Assembly: GCA_005801425.1 (NCBI GenBank)
Contig: SYDY01000019.1
Span: 33,765 to 97,764, forward strand
From: Bdellovibrionales bacterium
GTDB taxonomy: Bacteria > Myxococcota > XYA12-FULL-58-9 > SYDY01
Reading direction: 5' to 3'
DNA length: 64,000 nucleotides
Positions 53,052 through 61,778 of this stretch are shown in pieces; position 1 is the first letter of the stretch, and each line of letters begins with the position of its first letter. The position numbers and the translations under genes were made by a program. Under the pieces are notes generated by a model. It did no database searches. It saw only the letters and a program-made list of their open reading frames with translations, and had not been told where the DNA came from.

Positions 53052-55940
53052 CTATTGGCAGCCGCTCAGCGTACCGTTGCTCTGATAAACACAACTGTTG
53101 GCAGAAATACCGTCGGCACCTTTCGTGCCAGGAAGGCCTGCAACACCACTCCCTCCGCCAGCTGCACCGGCAGCCCCTCCCACGCTTGCAGCAGGTTTTC
53201 CGCATGCGGAGTTGATGAGCCCTAGGGGCGAACCGTCGGCATCAAGATTGAGTAGGCATATTGCATGACCTGCCGCGCCGCCGCCGCCGCCACTGCCGCC
53301 GCTGCCTTTGCCGCCATTGCCACCCGCGCCGCCGCAGGGGTCGCCCCAAGAGTTGTCCGTATCGACGCACACGCCGCCGATGCCTGAGCCTCCGCTGCCG
53401 CCGCCGCCGCCGTCACCACCCTTGCCACCGGCCTGACCTGCACCACCGCCTTGGCTTACAAAAATATTGCACGACAAGGAAACGCTAGTGCTGGCGGTCG
53501 ATGCCAATGCGATGCTCGAACCTCCGCTTTTACCACCTGTGCCTGCTGTGCCTGCTGCGCCACCACCACCACCTGTGCTGCCTGATGCGGTGTGGTAATT
53601 GTTGTCAGCCCCCGCACCGCCGCCACCATGGCCTCCGTTGCTACCGCTGCTACCGTTTGTGCCCGTGGGTGGGATGCATTGTGAGAGTGGTGATGCCATG
53701 CTGTTGCAGAGGGTATTGCCCGCACCACCCGTTCCAGCCGAAGTCACTGCACTGGCGTTTTGTCCATCACCGCCTTTTGCGGTGGTATAACTGCTACAGG
53801 AACAGCCTCCAACGCAACCATTGCAGTTAATACTTGCACCTGCTGCCCCATCCAGCGCGCCTCCTGCTGTTCCACCAGGCTCAGAACTGCAATGCGCATT
53901 TGCCCCCGCGCCACCATAATTCAAGGATGTTCCACGACAGCCAGTAAATGTAACTTGCGTATTTCTTACGGCATAGTCAGTATCCCAATCATTGCAATAG
54001 CTGTCATTCGCATACGAGCCTCGTAGGCCTGCGCAGCCTCCCAATCCATCAGCACCATTCGTTGCGTTATTGGGTGTTGGCCGGAATCCTGGTGCGGCCA
54101 CAAACACATTGCCTTGCAAACTGATATCGGCAGTGGTGTTGTCAATCAGCGCGGCCACCGCGGTGGGATTGCTTTCGGTGGCTGTGGTCGATTCAAACTG
54201 AAATCCACTGATGGTGAATGACCCTGCTGCGCTAGAACCTGATGTCACGACGTTAAGATGCAATGCTGGAGTTTGCGGGCTTTGACTGGTCGCTACTACT
54301 TTCGAGAGATGACCACTGCTGCGACTTGAAAAATCGCCAGTATATCCACCATACATTGAGACCACGTTTGCAGCGGTGATGGTCAATGACTCTGTGTAGA
54401 GGCAAGGGGTGGTATTGTTATCCTGAAATGCGGCAACATAAATGGCCGATTTATTACTCACGCATCCCGCATTGCCCACACAACTGAGCGCGGCTTGAAT
54501 GCTATTGTAGGGACTTTCTTTGGTGCCAGAACCTGTACCCCCACCACATTGCACAAAAAGCGCTTTTTCTATTTCGCCGTCCACGCCGTCACAATCGAGA
54601 TCGCCATCGTTCACGCCTTGGGCACATGATCCACCTGCGGTTAAAGAATTGTAGTGCGCCTGCAAACTATCGGGGATATCGATGCCATTGGCATTGCAAC
54701 ACAGCTGCGTGCTGGGGTTGAGCACTGCATTGGGAAGCGTGGGGCATGGATCGGTGATGCATGGATCGGTACATGAAAGTGCTGCACAGCCAGTTGCCAG
54801 TGGAGGATAGGTGGCATTGTCTGAGGGACTCGCCCGGCATAGCATACCGCACGGCGTTTGTGTTCCCTGACTGCACCATGGGGTGCATTTCCCCGCTTGG
54901 ATATCCTGCGGACTATCACTTTCGGTGCACATACGCAGGCATTGGCCATCGATGTCGCTATCGCGGATCCTGTCGTCACCTGGACAATGATCGCAGGCAT
55001 TGGATATTGTGTCGCCATCCGTATCAGTAAAAAAGCTTCCATCTGCGCCATTGCAAACATCCAAACCACCCCACTGACTGTTGGGGTTGGATGTCACTGT
55101 ATTGAGTGCTGTGACCGTGCTGGAGGATTCTAAACACCCGACTTGAACTTGCAAATCAGCACATCGTGGTAGGCAGTATGTTGTTTTGTGTCGGTTTGCG
55201 TTGTTGTATGCATCACCGGCATCGGTTTGCGCTTTCGTACAAATGGGTGTGCACAAACCATCGTGATCGGTATCGCGTGTTACATCGCTACCTGGGCACA
55301 TATCACAACCGTCGGGAATGCTATCATTATCGCTGTCTTGGTCGGGGACATGGGCAGACCAAATGCAGTTGTCGTTTGTGTTGGGTGCACTGGCATCGGA
55401 AGGAAAACAAAGATCTGCAGGCCACTGTTGCGGAAGTATTGCATCGCAATCAGGCAAGCATACGCCGAGAACATAGGCACCCGTTCTTAATTGTTCTGTT
55501 GAACAAGACGCTGCACATTTGCCATCATCGTCGGCATCCAAAACAGCATCGTCGCCATCACATACATCGCACGCACCAAAAACACCGTCATGGTCTGGGT
55601 CGTCATTGAGGTCCTGCGGACTTACTTCTTTTATGCAATGGTCGCAGTTTGCAGAGCCCTCTTCACCAATGCCATCGTTGTCGCTATCGACGTAACCACA
55701 GTTTTTACCGCCAGGTTCTTTGAGGGCACCTGTGCACGCGTGTGTTGATACGTCGCAGTAATTGCTGGTGCAATCGCTATCGGTATTGCAACGCTCGACG
55801 CAGGTATTATTGACGCAATCGAATGATGCCCCACACGGGGGAGAACATGCGCCGTCATTGCGTGAAACGGTCCCCTTGGTGCAGCCCGAGACGGCGAGCA
55901 CGACGACCCAAACGAAGACAGAACCCCGTAAAGTACACAT
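53052..55940 (-). CDS. Giant Cys- and Gly-rich lipoprotein with calcium-binding type 3 repeats, A
   Basis: A 962-residue protein with lipobox 'LAVSGC' near residue 20. Residues 25-75 are a Cys-rich EGF-like segment ('NTDSDCTSNYCDVSTHAC'). Residues 80-370 hold many D-x-D-x-D-G loops of the thrombospondin type 3 kind, each near Cys pairs. About 440-660 looks like a beta-helix domain ('ALFVQCGGGTGSG', 'MYGGYTGDFSSRS'). The last 300 residues are Gly-rich with repeated GGGG runs. It is probably a surface protein. It shares the whole layout with the divergent gene at 56272. Confidence 0.85.
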   Translation of the reverse strand: MCTLRGSVFVWVVVLAVSGCTKGTVSRNDGACSPPCGASFDCVNNTCVERCNTDSDCTSNYCDVSTHACTGALKEPGGKNCGYVDSDNDGIGEEGSANCDHCIKEVSPQDLNDDPDHDGVFGACDVCDGDDAVLDADDDGKCAASCSTEQLRTGAYVLGVCLPDCDAILPQQWPADLCFPSDASAPNTNDNCIWSAHVPDQDSDNDSIPDGCDMCPGSDVTRDTDHDGLCTPICTKAQTDAGDAYNNANRHKTTYCLPRCADLQVQVGCLESSSTVTALNTVTSNPNSQWGGLDVCNGADGSFFTDTDGDTISNACDHCPGDDRIRDSDIDGQCLRMCTESDSPQDIQAGKCTPWCSQGTQTPCGMLCRASPSDNATYPPLATGCAALSCTDPCITDPCPTLPNAVLNPSTQLCCNANGIDIPDSLQAHYNSLTAGGSCAQGVNDGDLDCDGVDGEIEKALFVQCGGGTGSGTKESPYNSIQAALSCVGNAGCVSNKSAIYVAAFQDNNTTPCLYTESLTITAANVVSMYGGYTGDFSSRSSGHLSKVVATSQSPQTPALHLNVVTSGSSAAGSFTISGFQFESTTATESNPTAVAALIDNTTADISLQGNVFVAAPGFRPTPNNATNGADGLGGCAGLRGSYANDSYCNDWDTDYAVRNTQVTFTGCRGTSLNYGGAGANAHCSSEPGGTAGGALDGAAGASINCNGCVGGCSCSSYTTAKGGDGQNASAVTSAGTGGAGNTLCNSMASPLSQCIPPTGTNGSSGSNGGHGGGGAGADNNYHTASGSTGGGGGAAGTAGTGGKSGGSSIALASTASTSVSLSCNIFVSQGGGAGQAGGKGGDGGGGGSGGSGIGGVCVDTDNSWGDPCGGAGGNGGKGSGGSGGGGGAAGHAICLLNLDADGSPLGLINSACGKPAASVGGAAGAAGGGSGVAGLPGTKGADGISANSCVYQSNGTLSGCQ

Positions 55941-56271
55941 GCTTTATGGTAGCGTATCTTGAATAGGTGTGATGGGTAAAATGCTCAATTTGCGGGGTCG
56001 TGAGATGTGCGACATCGGTATAAGAACGCAAGTGAGCACTTTCTGCCGGGTCATCACGTCGGTCATCACGCCGAGGTCATCACGCCGGGTGTTGCAATGT
56101 GCATTTCTGCACATCCTACTGCATTTTACCGTTCAACCACTTTCAAACACAGGACATATCCTTTCGCGTATTATCTGCCTCGTCGCATGACCTTTGTCTG
56201 CTGATGTGCAGAAATGCACATTGCAACACCCGGCGTGTTCGGGGTTGTTTGGTTTTGTGATATCATGAACC
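55941..56271. other. Intergenic region between the two giant lipoprotein genes
   Basis: 331 bp without a gene. It holds three near-copies of GGTCATCACG (starting at 56049, 56061 and 56075) and a long inverted repeat (56081-56237). Both divergent promoters must lie here; I could not pick clear -35/-10 pairs. Confidence 0.7.
56081..56237. repeat. Perfect 35 bp inverted repeat, 157 bp element
   Basis: Arms at 56081-56115 and 56203-56237 are exact reverse complements, separated by 87 nt that show no obvious gene or structure. The left arm starts inside the third GGTCATCACG copy. The layout (long perfect terminal inverted repeats and a short core) is that of a miniature inverted-repeat element; no flanking target duplication was confirmed. 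Confidence 0.9.
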
Positions 56272-58887
56272 ATGCAACTTCGTTTCTGGCTGCGTTGTGC
56301 TGGCTTGTTGTGCGCTTCTGCCTCATTGAGCTGTGTTAAGAGTAGCGCGCCGGATGGTGGAGGTAGTCGCTCATGCGATTGTCCTTTATCTCAAGGGTGC
56401 GATGCCGATGGTGTGTGTTGGCCGGCATGCACGAGCACCGCCGATTGTTCTGATCATGAATGCGATACCGATTTAAAAATTTGCAGCAAAACGTGTGTGC
56501 GTTTTGGTGTCGGTTGTGGCTGTGTCGATTCGGATGAGGATTTAAAAGGAGACCTTTGCGATACGTGCAATGCTAATTTGGATGAACTGGATAGCGATGA
56601 TGATGATGCATGTGAAACGTGTGATGTTTCATCGGTCGCATGTACTCTGGATCGATGCCCAAATCGTGTGGGTGGTGAAGGCGACGCGGACAGTGACACG
56701 GTGATTGATTGCAAGGATGCATGTACAGGTGATGATCGGGTGTGTGATGCTGATCACGATGGTTATTGTTTGGTGTCGTTATCATCACCCTCGTGTGCAC
56801 CAATAATTTCGGGAAAGATCGAGGCGTGTCCTGACTTTAATGATGCGCTCGATGACGATAGTGATACGAACCCTAATGGATGTGATCATTGTCCCGGCGA
56901 TGATCGTGTGCGTGATGCCGATGGGGATGGATTTTGCACGCAATGTGATGGCGTGAGTGGTTGCAAGTTAGATCGTTGTCCTGGCGTTAATGATAATACG
57001 TGGGACGATACGTTAAGCTGCTGCCCAAACGTTGCTGCAAACGATTTACCTGATCCCTTGGCGTGGAATATTGATTCTGCACTTTTGAAAAACAATGCAA
57101 ACACATATTATCCAGGATTCAGTGATCAAACATTGCTCACGAATAACAATTGTCCGTCTGCAGCAGCGGAAGGCAGTGCAGGGGATCCTGATTGCGATGG
57201 TGTGGACGGAAAAAAAAGCACGGCTTGGTTTGTGCGTTGTGGTTCTGAGAGTCAAGGAACATTGCCTAGGCTTTTTACATCATTAAATTCAGCATTGGTT
57301 GCTTACAAAAACCCCGAGATCCTACCCAAACCCGATGCAATTTTTGTGGCCTCCGAATGGAACGATTCTGGTACGGTCAAATCGTGCGATTACGAAGAAG
57401 TTCTTGATCTCGATAAAACAGTGCTTGTTCCCATATACGGTGCTTTCCTCCATGATTTCAAAACCCGCGATCCGGCCAAACGAACAAAATTGTATTCTGT
57501 ATCCAATCGCAATCGAGAAATTGTGAAAGTCGATTTGACGGGCACCACAACATCACAACAATTTTTGTTGGATGGATTTTTGATCGTGAGTGAACCTGCG
57601 AGTGATGTATATCCGTCTGCGGTGGCGATGACGGTGACAGGAACGGGTAGCGTAGGAAAATTGAATTTGCAAGACAGCATTGTGGTGGCGACGCCGGGAT
57701 ACGCCGATTCAACGATACCAACGAAACCAACAACAAGTGGTAAGGACGGATGCGCGGGGGGGAAGTTTACACCCAAATCCTCACAGCAACCCGAAAATCC
57801 CTATTATTGTGATACCAATTATCCCCAAGATGAAAATAGGTCACAGCCGTTAGGTGCAACAAACTGCAATCCGGTTACAGGCAATTATGGCGGAACAGGA
57901 TGTTATTCTGATGGTGGTTGCTGTGCGTGGGATTGGAATGACAATCGTTTAGGTACCGATGGATATCCGACGGAAAATGGTGGCACGGCGACGGGAGGTC
58001 AGCCAGGGGGTTCGCAAGGAGGGGATACCTGGCCAACATGTCCCCATGGAGCGGGAGGGGGGAATAGCAGTAGCACTGGTCAAAACAACGGGAATGGCTG
58101 CAACGGAGCTCCAGGACAGCAAGGCCTGAAAGGTTCCAAGGCATCATCGAATGCAACCGATGTGCCTTCGTTGGCATGGCGTGCCTTCGCAGGAAGTGCT
58201 GGAGGGGTTGGCACCGATGGAACTGCAGGAGGCGGGGGTGCAGGAGGATTGGCATCTGGTGGGGGGGCGGATTGGGGTTCTAGTGGGACTTCAGGCGGGG
58301 CGGGTGGTCTCAAGGGTGTGAGCGGTGGTCTTGGAGGAAAGGGTAGCGGAGGAAGCTTTCCTATGATTGCGAATGCGGCTGCTAACGTCGCATTAAGTTG
58401 TACTGCATTAATTTCTCAAGGAGGTGGTGCGGGACAACAGGGTGGAGCAGGCGGTGATGGGGGGAAAGGTGGCGTGGCACCTGAACCTGTTCTTGGCTAC
58501 ATGTTTGGTACTGGGTATTCTAGGCGCAATCCAGGCCGTGGCGGCAACGGCGGCGCAGGCGGCGGCGGCGGTGGTGGTGCGGGGGGTGATGGGGGTCACA
58601 GCGTTTGTCTTTTGTTCACCAATGCAGGCCAAAGCAATACGGCGCAAAGTGCTTTTGACTCAGGGAAGGGCGTGTGTTTGCGTGGTGCGGCGGGTGTGAA
58701 TGAACCGGGCTTGGGTGGCGCAGGTGGTGCAGCGGGTGCGAATGGTTCACCAAACAGTGCAGGCTCAACCGGCGAAACAGGCAGGGGTGGTGTTGGCGCC
58801 GATGTTTGCAGCTTTGATACGACCAGTTCAAAATTTCATAAACTCGATTGTACGTGTAAGGGCATTGGCTGTCTTCTTCATTATTAA
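56272..58887 (+). CDS. Giant Cys- and Gly-rich lipoprotein with calcium-binding type 3 repeats, B
   Basis: An 871-residue paralogue of the divergent protein A. Lipobox 'ASLSC' near residue 21; an EGF-like segment 'TSTADCSDHECDTDLKIC'; a run of D-x-D-x-D-G loops with Cys to about residue 245 ('DDRVRDADGDGFCTQC'); a beta-helix-like middle ('TAWFVRCGSESQGTLP'); and a Gly-rich C-terminal third ending in 'GHSVCLLFTN' and a Cys pair. A and B share 'CDGVDG' before the middle domain and the 'H(A/S)(I/V)CLL' element near the end. Confidence 0.85.
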   Translation: MQLRFWLRCAGLLCASASLSCVKSSAPDGGGSRSCDCPLSQGCDADGVCWPACTSTADCSDHECDTDLKICSKTCVRFGVGCGCVDSDEDLKGDLCDTCNANLDELDSDDDDACETCDVSSVACTLDRCPNRVGGEGDADSDTVIDCKDACTGDDRVCDADHDGYCLVSLSSPSCAPIISGKIEACPDFNDALDDDSDTNPNGCDHCPGDDRVRDADGDGFCTQCDGVSGCKLDRCPGVNDNTWDDTLSCCPNVAANDLPDPLAWNIDSALLKNNANTYYPGFSDQTLLTNNNCPSAAAEGSAGDPDCDGVDGKKSTAWFVRCGSESQGTLPRLFTSLNSALVAYKNPEILPKPDAIFVASEWNDSGTVKSCDYEEVLDLDKTVLVPIYGAFLHDFKTRDPAKRTKLYSVSNRNREIVKVDLTGTTTSQQFLLDGFLIVSEPASDVYPSAVAMTVTGTGSVGKLNLQDSIVVATPGYADSTIPTKPTTSGKDGCAGGKFTPKSSQQPENPYYCDTNYPQDENRSQPLGATNCNPVTGNYGGTGCYSDGGCCAWDWNDNRLGTDGYPTENGGTATGGQPGGSQGGDTWPTCPHGAGGGNSSSTGQNNGNGCNGAPGQQGLKGSKASSNATDVPSLAWRAFAGSAGGVGTDGTAGGGGAGGLASGGGADWGSSGTSGGAGGLKGVSGGLGGKGSGGSFPMIANAAANVALSCTALISQGGGAGQQGGAGGDGGKGGVAPEPVLGYMFGTGYSRRNPGRGGNGGAGGGGGGGAGGDGGHSVCLLFTNAGQSNTAQSAFDSGKGVCLRGAAGVNEPGLGGAGGAAGANGSPNSAGSTGETGRGGVGADVCSFDTTSSKFHKLDCTCKGIGCLLHY

Positions 58888-60047
58888 TCGACCTCTTGTC
58901 TCAATACATCGATATATCGTTGATACGAAAAAATGCGATCACGTTTTCTCCCGCTTGTTTCCACGAGGATCCCAGCATCCATGAGAATGTCGACGGCGCG
59001 TCCTACAGTGGGTTTTGTTGCATGGATCAAAGCGATCCCCGATGCCACGGTGATCAGTGGATGTCTTGGTAGCAACTCAAACAATCGCAACGCAGCGATG
59101 TGAACGTGCTGATGCGCCATCAATCGTATCCGGTCTTCACCCACCAGTGCAAACAACGATCGCGCACATTGGGTGGCTTCGTTGGCCACGGTGATCACGC
59201 CCTCTAAAAAAAATATCAGCCAGCGTTCCCAATCGCCATCGGTACGAGCGATATTTAAGTGTTGGTAATACAATGTTTGGTAGCGTTTGAAATAAAGACT
59301 CAAGTACAACAGTGGCTTTTTGAGCAATCCCCAATGCTCAAGAAGCAAGCTGACCAACAATCGGCCCAATCGACCATTGCCATCCAAATAGGGATGGATG
59401 GTTTCAAATTGCACATGCAAAAGTCCAGCGCGCAGCAATGGATGCAAATCATCGTCGGCATGGAAGTAACGCTCAAAATCACCCATCACGTCATGCAATA
59501 TTTGTGGAGGAGGTGGCACGTACATGGCATTGCCTGGGCGTGTTCCTCCAATCCAATTTTGACTGCGTCGCATCTCGCCTGGAAGTTTATTGGCACCGCG
59601 CACGCCAGCCATCAATCGTTTGTGTGTTTCATTGAGCAAACGGTTGGAGAGTGGCAATCCCGTGGGACTGCTCAATTGCTCGCGCGCATAGGTAAGCGCG
59701 GTGATGTAATTGCAGACCTCTTCTACATCTTGATTAGGTACGGTGTGTGCTGGCTGCGCTTCAAAGGCGATCAAATCCACCAAGGTGGCTTGGGTGCCTT
59801 CTATTTGTGATGACAACACAGCCTCTTTGCGCACGAAAGCATAAAGAAACCAATCCAGTGATGGGACCATATCTCCTGCCAGATCCAACCGGATCAGGGC
59901 TTGCTCTGCTTCGTGCAAGAGTGCTTGTATCTTTGCATTGAGTTGCAAAGGCGGATCCCGGGGCGGCAATGGATACGGAATAAAGGCTTGGACTTGCTCG
60001 TCTGTCGTATTTTGTCGCACATATTGGCCGGTGATTCTTGTCATCAT
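58884..60047 (-). CDS. Fic-domain protein, class II with inhibitory helix and C-terminal wHTH
   Basis: A 387-residue protein. The Fic core motif 'HPYLDGNGRLGR' (near residue 210) is intact, so AMP transfer to a target is likely. The N-terminal inhibitory helix motif (S/T)xxxE(G/N) is present as 'SSQIEGT', marking a class II enzyme whose activity is held back in cis. The C-terminal 80 residues look like a winged helix ('HPLITVASGIALIHATKPTV'). ATGs at 60047 and 60044. It converges with the giant lipoprotein B (4 bp overlap). Confidence 0.9.
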   Translation of the reverse strand: MMTRITGQYVRQNTTDEQVQAFIPYPLPPRDPPLQLNAKIQALLHEAEQALIRLDLAGDMVPSLDWFLYAFVRKEAVLSSQIEGTQATLVDLIAFEAQPAHTVPNQDVEEVCNYITALTYAREQLSSPTGLPLSNRLLNETHKRLMAGVRGANKLPGEMRRSQNWIGGTRPGNAMYVPPPPQILHDVMGDFERYFHADDDLHPLLRAGLLHVQFETIHPYLDGNGRLGRLLVSLLLEHWGLLKKPLLYLSLYFKRYQTLYYQHLNIARTDGDWERWLIFFLEGVITVANEATQCARSLFALVGEDRIRLMAHQHVHIAALRLFELLPRHPLITVASGIALIHATKPTVGRAVDILMDAGILVETSGRKRDRIFSYQRYIDVLRQEVD

Positions 60048-60069
60048 GGCTTCTCGTAGCTCCAAAAAT

Positions 60070-60105
60070 TTTACTAAGATCGTATCTTAGTAAAGAATAC
60101 TTTAC
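60070..60105. promoter_or_regulatory. Two overlapping palindromes upstream of the Fic gene
   Basis: TTTACTAAGAT (60070-60080) and ATCTTAGTAAA (60084-60094) form a perfect 11 bp inverted repeat with a 3 bp spacer. GTAAAG (60090-60095) and CTTTAC (60100-60105) form a second inverted pair overlapping it. They lie 23 bp upstream of the Fic start, a likely operator. The Fic protein's own winged helix is a candidate ligand. Confidence 0.65.
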
Positions 60106-60211
60106 CATGATATTTGTATGGGAAGTAGAGCTTTACATCTTAGCGCATCGGCAACTCTCACCTTTCGACATGTGACCCCACCCCGTGCTATGGCCCAAAT
60201 CCATGCTTCCT

Positions 60212-60709
60212 ATGCCTATCAATTTTACGCGTTGGATCGATGAACACCGTCATTTGTTGAAGCCACCCGTGGGCAACAAAGTCATTTGGGAAAATACGGA
60301 ATTTGTGGTGATGGTTGTTGGGGGACCCAACGCCCGCGCGGATTTCCATATCAACGATGGCGAAGAATTTTTTCATCAAATCGAAGGCGATATGGTGTTA
60401 CGGGTGCTCGAAAACGGCGTGCCCAAAGATATTCCTATTCGCGCGGGTGAAATGTTGTTGTTGCCGGGAGGGGTGCCCCATTCGCCCCAGCGCAATGCCG
60501 ATACCGTGGGCTTGGTGATTGAACGAAAACGCAGACCCGATGAAATCGATGTACTTTTGTGGATCTGTCCCAAATGCAATCGTGAGTTGTATCGTGAGAC
60601 ATTTCGACTCAAAAATATTGAGCGCGATCTGCTCCCTGTCATAGACCGCTTTTACGATCTTGAGACCAATTGCACGTGCACGAAATGCAATTTTAGGATA
60701 ACACGGTGA
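60212..60709 (+). CDS. 3-hydroxyanthranilate 3,4-dioxygenase
   Basis: A 165-residue cupin that opens the ring of 3-hydroxyanthranilate to ACMS. Metal ligands are visible as '[15 protein letters not shown]' (His, Glu) and 'GVPHSPQR' (second His). The C-terminal rubredoxin-like Cys pairs CPKC and CTKC are those of bacterial HAO. The ATG at 60212 (MPINFTRWI) fits the family; the frame is open nine codons further. Its stop overlaps the next gene's GTG. Confidence 0.94.
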   Translation: MPINFTRWIDEHRHLLKPPVGNKVIWENTEFVVMVVGGPNARADFHINDGEEFFHQIEGDMVLRVLENGVPKDIPIRAGEMLLLPGGVPHSPQRNADTVGLVIERKRRPDEIDVLLWICPKCNRELYRETFRLKNIERDLLPVIDRFYDLETNCTCTKCNFRITR

Positions 60710-61676
60710 CCATTGACGTTCATACCCATATTATTCCTCCCGAGTTGCCCGATTTTAACGGCTATCCCCATTTGCGGCATCATACGTGTGGCGCCGATTT
60801 GGTGCGCGAAGATGGAACGGTTTTCGCAAGCTCAAACCCAATTGTTATCAAACCGCTGATAGACTCGCGGATTGCGATCGTGATGGTGTGACACGCCAGG
60901 TTCTCTCGCCCATTCCTGTCTTTTTTGGGTACAGCGTTTCGATCAATCAATGCATGGAAGTGACACGTTATTTAAACGATCACATCGCCGGTCTTATTTC
61001 TGAGCATCCTCAGCGCTTTGAGGGTTTAGGAACAATACCGATGCAAGACGCAGAGGCTGCGTGTCATGAACTTGAACGCTGCATGAACATGGGTTTACGC
61101 GGTGTGGAAATTGGTAGCAACATCGATGGGCGAAATTTAAACCATCCAGATTTTTTCCCGATTTTTGAACATGCGGCCAAACTTGGTGCGGCCATTTTTG
61201 TTCATCCGTGGAACATGATGGGTCAAAATGAAATGCGCGATTACTGGCTGCCATGGCTTGTGGGGATGCCTTCTGAAAGCACACGGGCCATTTGCTCCAT
61301 GATTTTTGGTGGCGTGTTTGAGCGATTGCCTAGCCTTCGCGTGTTGTTTGCCCATGGCGGTGGATCGTTTGCGTTTACCCATGGTCGTATCGCTCATGGG
61401 TTTGATGTACGCCCCGATTTGTGTGCGGTGGACAATGACAAATCACCCCGTGCGTATGTAGGTCGATTTTTTGTGGATTCGCTGGTGCATGATGAACGTG
61501 CCTTACGGTTTTTAATCGATACGTTGGGGATTGATACGGTATGCATGGGTTCGGATTATCCCTTTGTTTTGGGCGAACATCAGCCAGGGAAAATGGTTCG
61601 CGAAACATCGCTTTTAAACGACCATGAACGCGCAGCGATTTTGGAACACAATGCACGGAGATGGTTGGGAAATTAA
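60706..61676 (+). pseudogene. Aminocarboxymuconate-semialdehyde decarboxylase, frameshifted
   Basis: The amidohydrolase ACMSD in two frames. The first frame (GTG 60706 to stop 60891) carries the metal motif 'VHTHIIP' and reads to 'REDGTVF'. The family sequence then continues in the -1 frame ('RKLKPNC') through 'FVHPWNMMG', 'FAHGGG' and 'GSDYPF' to 61676. The switch is at the TTTT run 60821-60824; one extra T would restore a 324-residue ACMSD. It is a real mutation or a homopolymer sequencing error; no slippery heptamer is evident. The enzyme steers ACMS to 2-aminomuconate semialdehyde and away from quinolinate. Confidence 0.88.
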
Positions 61677-61697
61677 TTTGAAATTTTCGTACATAAT

Positions 61698-61760
61698 GTA
61701 GGGGCAGACCCCCGTGTCTGCCCTCGTGCGAACCAGGGCGGACACAGGGGTCCGCCCTAC
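61698..61760. repeat. Imperfect inverted repeat before kynU
   Basis: GTAGGGGCAGACCCCCGTGT at 61698-61717 (continuing to 61724) is mirrored by the reverse complement at 61735-61760 with a few differences. This kind of 'GTAGGG...GTCTGCCC / GGGCGGACAC...CCCTAC' hairpin recurs in many bacterial genomes as a dispersed repeat. It fills the gap between the decarboxylase and kynU. Confidence 0.8.
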
Positions 61761-61778
61761 AGTATGATGAGGACCGCT

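Noticed and set aside
53270-53460. Repeat-rich stretch that could look like a CRISPR or tandem repeat
   Set aside because: It is coding low-complexity Gly sequence without regular repeat-spacer units.
53261-53830. Open frames opposite the Gly-rich tail of giant lipoprotein A
   Set aside because: They only mirror the repetitive GGN codons (Arg/His/Pro/Ala-rich) and are not genes.
60816-60826. Programmed -1 frameshift in the ACMS decarboxylase gene
   Set aside because: No X_XXY_YYZ slippery heptamer or downstream structure was evident, and a lost T in a T-run is simpler.
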